Shown here one piece after another: positions 31,202 to 34,223 of a stretch of 34,223 bases of DNA. The stretch comes from Massilia sp. YIM B02443. GTDB lineage: Bacteria > Pseudomonadota > Gammaproteobacteria > Burkholderiales > Burkholderiaceae_D. Position numbers and translations under genes: made by a program. A model generated the notes under the pieces. The model was given only the letters and a program-made list of their open reading frames with translations. It did not search any database and had not been told where the DNA came from. Numbering within the stretch: position 1 is the first letter of the stretch; every line of letters starts with the position of its first letter. The DNA lies in NCBI RefSeq assembly GCF_030411955.1, contig NZ_JASNRA010000032.1:14637-48859 (forward strand), written 5' to 3'.

Positions 31202-32905
31202 TTGACCCAGAAGACCCGCATCACCACCCGCCCCTGCCCGTTCCGCACTTCGGAACTGCTGCGCCAGGAAGGCGTGCACCCCGTGCTGGCGCGCATCTAC
31301 GCCGCGCGCGGGCTGGAACACACGCGCGAACTTGCCAGCGAGCTGGCCGCGCTGTCGCCGCCCGCCGGCCTGAAACACATCGACGCCGCCGCCGCCTTCC
31401 TGGCCGACTGCATCCAGTCCGGCAAGCGCATGACGATCGTCGCCGACTACGACTGCGACGGCGCCACCGCCTGCGCCGTGGCCCTGCGCGGCCTGCGCGC
31501 GATGAACGCCCAGGTCGACTACTTCGTCCCCAACCGCGTGATCCACGGCTACGGCCTGACGCCCGAGATCGTCGAACTCACCGCGCGCGAAAAGTCGCCC
31601 GACGTCATCATCACGGTCGACAACGGCATCGCCAGCATCGAGGGCGTGTTGGAAGCCAACCGGCGCGGCATCGAGGTCGTGGTCACCGACCACCACCTGC
31701 CGGGCGACGCGCTGCCACCGGCGCGTGTGATCGTCAATCCGAACCAGCCCGAGTGCGGCTTCCCGAGCAAGAACCTGGCCGGTGTCGGCGTGGTGTTCTA
31801 CGTGCTGCTGGCGCTGCGCGCCGAACTGCGCAAGCGCGGCGTGTTCGACGCCCAGTCGCAACCGAAGCTGGATCACCTGCTCGACCTGGTGGCGCTGGGC
31901 ACGGTGGCCGACGTGGTCAAGCTCGACGCCAACAACCGCATCCTGGTGGCGCAGGGGCTGAAGCGCATGCGCGCCGGCCGCATGCACGCCGGCGTGGCGG
32001 CGCTGTTCCGCGTGGCGGGACGCGAAGCGCGCTGCGCCTCGCCGTTCGACCTCGGTTTCGCGGTCGGCCCGCGCCTGAACGCCGCCGGCCGGCTCGAAGA
32101 CATGTCGCTCGGGATCGAGTGCCTGACCACCGACGACGAAGGCCGCGCCTGGGCCATCGCCCAGCAGCTCAACGAGATCAACCTCAAGCGGCGCGAGATC
32201 GAAGCCGAAATGCAGGACACGGCGCTGCTGCACCTGGACAGCTTCGAGCCGACCAGCGCCAGCACCATCGCGGTCTTTGACGAAGGCTGGCACCAGGGCG
32301 TGATCGGTATCGTCGCCTCGCGCCTGAAGGAAAAGTTCTATCGGCCGACCATCACCTTCGCGCCGGCCGGCGACGGCTGGATCAAGGGCTCGGGACGCTC
32401 GATTCCCGGCTTTCACCTGCGCGACGCGCTCGACCTGGTGTCGAAGCGCGTGCCGGGCCTGATCGACAAGTTCGGCGGCCACGCGATGGCGGCCGGCCTG
32501 TCGATCCGTCATGACGCCTTCGAACACTTCTGCAAAGCGTTCGAGGCGGTGGGCCAGGCCTGGCTGACGGAGGCCCAGCTGGAACGCATCATCGAGACCG
32601 ACGGTCCGCTCGAAGACGAGTTTTACTCGACCGGCTTCATCGAGCTGATGGACGGCCAGGTCTGGGGCCAGGGTTTCGCGCCGCCGGTGTTCTGCGACGA
32701 ATTCCGCGTGGTCAGCCAGCGCGTGCTGAAGGAACGTCATCTCAAGCTGCTGCTGGAACGCAATGGCCGCCGCTACGACGCGATTTGGTTCGGACATACC
32801 GAGGGGCTGGGCGAACGGGCGCGGGTCGCCTTCCGGCTCGACGCCAACGAGTACAACGGCGTGACCAAGGTGCAGCTGCTGGTCGAGCACGCCGAAGCGG
32901 CGTAA
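31202..32905 (+). CDS. recJ: single-strand DNA exonuclease RecJ
   Basis: A 567-residue 5'-3' single-strand exonuclease of recombination and mismatch repair. DHH-family motifs: VADYDCDGATA (D82, D84, D86), VDNGIAS, VVTDHHLPGD (D163-H164-H165), LGTVADVVKLD. The DHHA1 part has GSGRSIPGFHLRDAL and FGGHAMAAGLSI, with an OB-like C-terminal domain after it. Start is TTG at 31202, giving MTQKTRITTRPCPFRTSELL, which matches the family N-terminus. No ATG is in the right place, and the open frame extending back to 30530 runs through the preceding gene. The ribosome-binding site is weak. It follows the rpfE-like gene by 44 bases and is probably co-transcribed. Confidence 0.95.
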   Translation: MTQKTRITTRPCPFRTSELLRQEGVHPVLARIYAARGLEHTRELASELAALSPPAGLKHIDAAAAFLADCIQSGKRMTIVADYDCDGATACAVALRGLRAMNAQVDYFVPNRVIHGYGLTPEIVELTAREKSPDVIITVDNGIASIEGVLEANRRGIEVVVTDHHLPGDALPPARVIVNPNQPECGFPSKNLAGVGVVFYVLLALRAELRKRGVFDAQSQPKLDHLLDLVALGTVADVVKLDANNRILVAQGLKRMRAGRMHAGVAALFRVAGREARCASPFDLGFAVGPRLNAAGRLEDMSLGIECLTTDDEGRAWAIAQQLNEINLKRREIEAEMQDTALLHLDSFEPTSASTIAVFDEGWHQGVIGIVASRLKEKFYRPTITFAPAGDGWIKGSGRSIPGFHLRDALDLVSKRVPGLIDKFGGHAMAAGLSIRHDAFEHFCKAFEAVGQAWLTEAQLERIIETDGPLEDEFYSTGFIELMDGQVWGQGFAPPVFCDEFRVVSQRVLKERHLKLLLERNGRRYDAIWFGHTEGLGERARVAFRLDANEYNGVTKVQLLVEHAEAA

Positions 32906-32968
32906 GCCTCCCTCCACGACCTGTAAATATGCCATCGGGAATCATCCCGGCGACAGTCATTCCGCTTT

Positions 32969-33008
32969 GCCAATATCATTGGCGCGCCGCGCCGTGCCCG
33001 CCACGGCG
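32969..33008. other. palindromes in the recJ-metallophosphoesterase gap
   Basis: GCCAAT-ATC-ATTGGC (32969-32983) is a perfect inverted repeat, operator-like. CGCCGTG-N5-CACGGCG (32990-33008) follows as a short stem-loop. A weaker CGGGA-ATCA-TCCCG lies at 32936-32949. None has a T-run; function is unknown. Confidence 0.3.
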
Positions 33009-33061
33009 TGCCTCACTCCCTTTCGACCCACGTCGCCGGCCAGGGCCCGGCAGGAGCACGC

Positions 33062-34171
33062 ATGTTTTCGATCATCCTGAACGTCATCGGCACGCTGATG
33101 CATCTGTACGTCGCCCAACGCCTGTACGCGCTGGCGCCGGTGCGCGCACGCATTCCGGCACGCGCCTGGTGGGCCGGCGCGGTCGTGCTGTGGCTGGTGT
33201 ACATGTTCGGCCTGCGCACGGGCGACGCGGCGCTCGACTGGCGCTGGTGGCCGGGGCAGTTCGCGCTGACCTGGCTCGGCATCCTGTTCGTGACCACCCA
33301 GTGGCTGCTGCTGGCCGACGTCATCACCGGCTTTGGCTTCTGGCTGCGCAGGCACGGTCCGCGCATCCGCCTGGCCGGCGCCGTGGCCGGCGTGGTGATC
33401 AGCGCCTTCGCCATCTTCCAGTCGGTGCGCGCTCCAAACATCGTCGAACATGAACTGGTGCTGCCAGGCTTGCCGCAGGCACTCGACGGCACCGTGATCG
33501 CGGCCATCAGCGACACCCACCTCGGTGCCCAGCGCCGCGCGAAGTGGCTGGGAGAACGGGTGGACCAGATCAACGCCTTCGATCCGGCGGCGGTGCTGAT
33601 GCTGGGCGACCAGGTCGAGGACGAGCCGATCAACGACGACCAACTGGCGCCGGTGCTGCGCCGCCTGCATCCGCCGCTTGGCGCGTGGGCGGTGACGGGC
33701 AATCACGAATACTACGGCGATGCCGGCGGCACGATCGAGGAATTCGCGGCCGGCGGCGTGCGCTGGCTGCGCGACGAGCGGGTCGAGATCGCGCCGGGCC
33801 TGCACCTGGCGGGGCTGGACGACATCGGACGCGCGATGCGCGGCGGCGGCGATATTTACGCGGGACTTGGACGCACCATTCCGAACCGCAGCGAAGGGGC
33901 AACGATCCTGATGTCGCATATTCCGGCGCCGGGGCTGGTCGAACGTGCTTCGCGCGAAGGGGTGAGCCTGATGCTGTCGGGGCACACGCACGGCGGCCAG
34001 ATCTGGCCGTTCAACTACCTGGTGGCGCGCGAGTTTCCGCATGTGGTGGGCTTGCATCGCGAAGGCGACATGCAGCTCTTGATCAGCCGCGGCGCCGGTG
34101 GCTGGGGCCCGCGCATGCGCTTGTGGAAGCAAGGCGAAATTCTCAAGATCACCTTGCGCTCGCCGTCGTAG
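33062..34171 (+). CDS. membrane-anchored metallophosphoesterase
   Basis: A 369-residue calcineurin-like phosphoesterase. About four membrane helices fill residues 1-125 (for example ILNVIGTLMHLYVAQRL, WWAGAVVLWLVYMFGL). A catalytic domain follows with all motifs: SDTHLG (D151, H153), GDQVED (D183), GNHEYY (N214, H215), MSHIP and SGHTHGGQIWP (H308, H310), binding two metal ions. It resembles the YkuE/YaeI group, which acts on phosphodiesters such as lipid headgroups; the substrate is not known here. ATG 33062 is chosen over 33008 because AGGAG (33052-33056) is five bases upstream and the first helix then starts at the N-terminus. It lies 156 bases after recJ and may have its own promoter. Confidence 0.92.
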   Translation: MFSIILNVIGTLMHLYVAQRLYALAPVRARIPARAWWAGAVVLWLVYMFGLRTGDAALDWRWWPGQFALTWLGILFVTTQWLLLADVITGFGFWLRRHGPRIRLAGAVAGVVISAFAIFQSVRAPNIVEHELVLPGLPQALDGTVIAAISDTHLGAQRRAKWLGERVDQINAFDPAAVLMLGDQVEDEPINDDQLAPVLRRLHPPLGAWAVTGNHEYYGDAGGTIEEFAAGGVRWLRDERVEIAPGLHLAGLDDIGRAMRGGGDIYAGLGRTIPNRSEGATILMSHIPAPGLVERASREGVSLMLSGHTHGGQIWPFNYLVAREFPHVVGLHREGDMQLLISRGAGGWGPRMRLWKQGEILKITLRSPS

Positions 34172-34193
34172 GGTTGGCGGCTCTGTATGGCAC

Positions 34194-34223
34194 AGGGACA
34201 TAGGTAACAGTTGTCTAGGGACA
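34194..34223. mobile_element. possible terminal region of an insertion sequence, cut by the window edge
   Basis: The last bases are visibly poorer in GC than the preceding gene. They contain AGGGACA twice in direct orientation (34194-34200 and 34217-34223) around TAGGTAACAG. The complementary strand reads CTGTTACCTATGTCCC, which resembles, from memory, sequence at ends of IS481-type elements. No transposase is in the window, so this is only a hint. Confidence 0.3.

Noticed and set aside
1..34223. CRISPR arrays, tRNA or rRNA genes
   Set aside because: No regularly spaced direct repeats, cloverleaf sequences or rRNA signatures were seen on reading the window.

Overview
The window looks like chromosomal DNA of a high-GC betaproteobacterium, most likely an Oxalobacteraceae member close to Massilia. 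This rests on the gene order (an rpfE-like gene next to recJ, lolC/E-lolD-tatD-comEC, a dcd/decarboxylase pair), the style of the proteins and the strong GC bias. That bias also produces many long antisense open frames, which I rejected. No rRNA, tRNA or CRISPR array was found.

Layout. 1-470 is the C-terminal end of a chemotaxis receptor. 600-1688 is a threonine-aldolase-type PLP enzyme. 1743-2537 is thyA and 8752-9270 is folA; between this thymidylate/folate pair sits one 6-kb gene (2719-8670). It encodes a transglutaminase-like/DUF4011/SF1 helicase/Vsr-like nuclease/DUF3320 giant protein, the architecture of a single-gene anti-phage system. 9446-11707 is a large Arg/Lys/Orn decarboxylase, ending at a shared terminator with convergent dcd (11794-12360). 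On the minus strand follow an alpha/beta hydrolase, an exported lipoprotein-type intradiol dioxygenase and a Spy/CpxP-like periplasmic protein. Divergent from these is a CpxR/CpxA-type two-component system (14816-16915), with a perfect GTAAA-N5-GTAAA CpxR box between.

From 30.0 kb back to 17.0 kb everything is on the minus strand. Two tandem LolC/E paralogues, lolD and tatD are packed as an operon with 8-bp overlaps at both lol junctions. Then comes an inserted type VI secretion cassette, vgrG - Tle4-like PGAP1 lipase - Tli4-like immunity protein, translationally coupled by ATGA overlaps. comEC follows. On the plus strand from 30150 lie an RpfE-like gene, recJ and a membrane-anchored metallophosphoesterase. 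The last ~30 bases look like the edge of a mobile element.

How it fits together. thyA, folA and dcd feed dTMP synthesis. cpxP-like/cpxR/cpxA form an envelope-stress circuit. The lol genes move lipoproteins to the outer membrane. Two conserved housekeeping neighbourhoods (thyA|folA and tatD|comEC) are each interrupted by a conflict module, one probably anti-phage and one interbacterial. These are the most interesting parts of the window. All family assignments come from reading motifs; no database search was possible.
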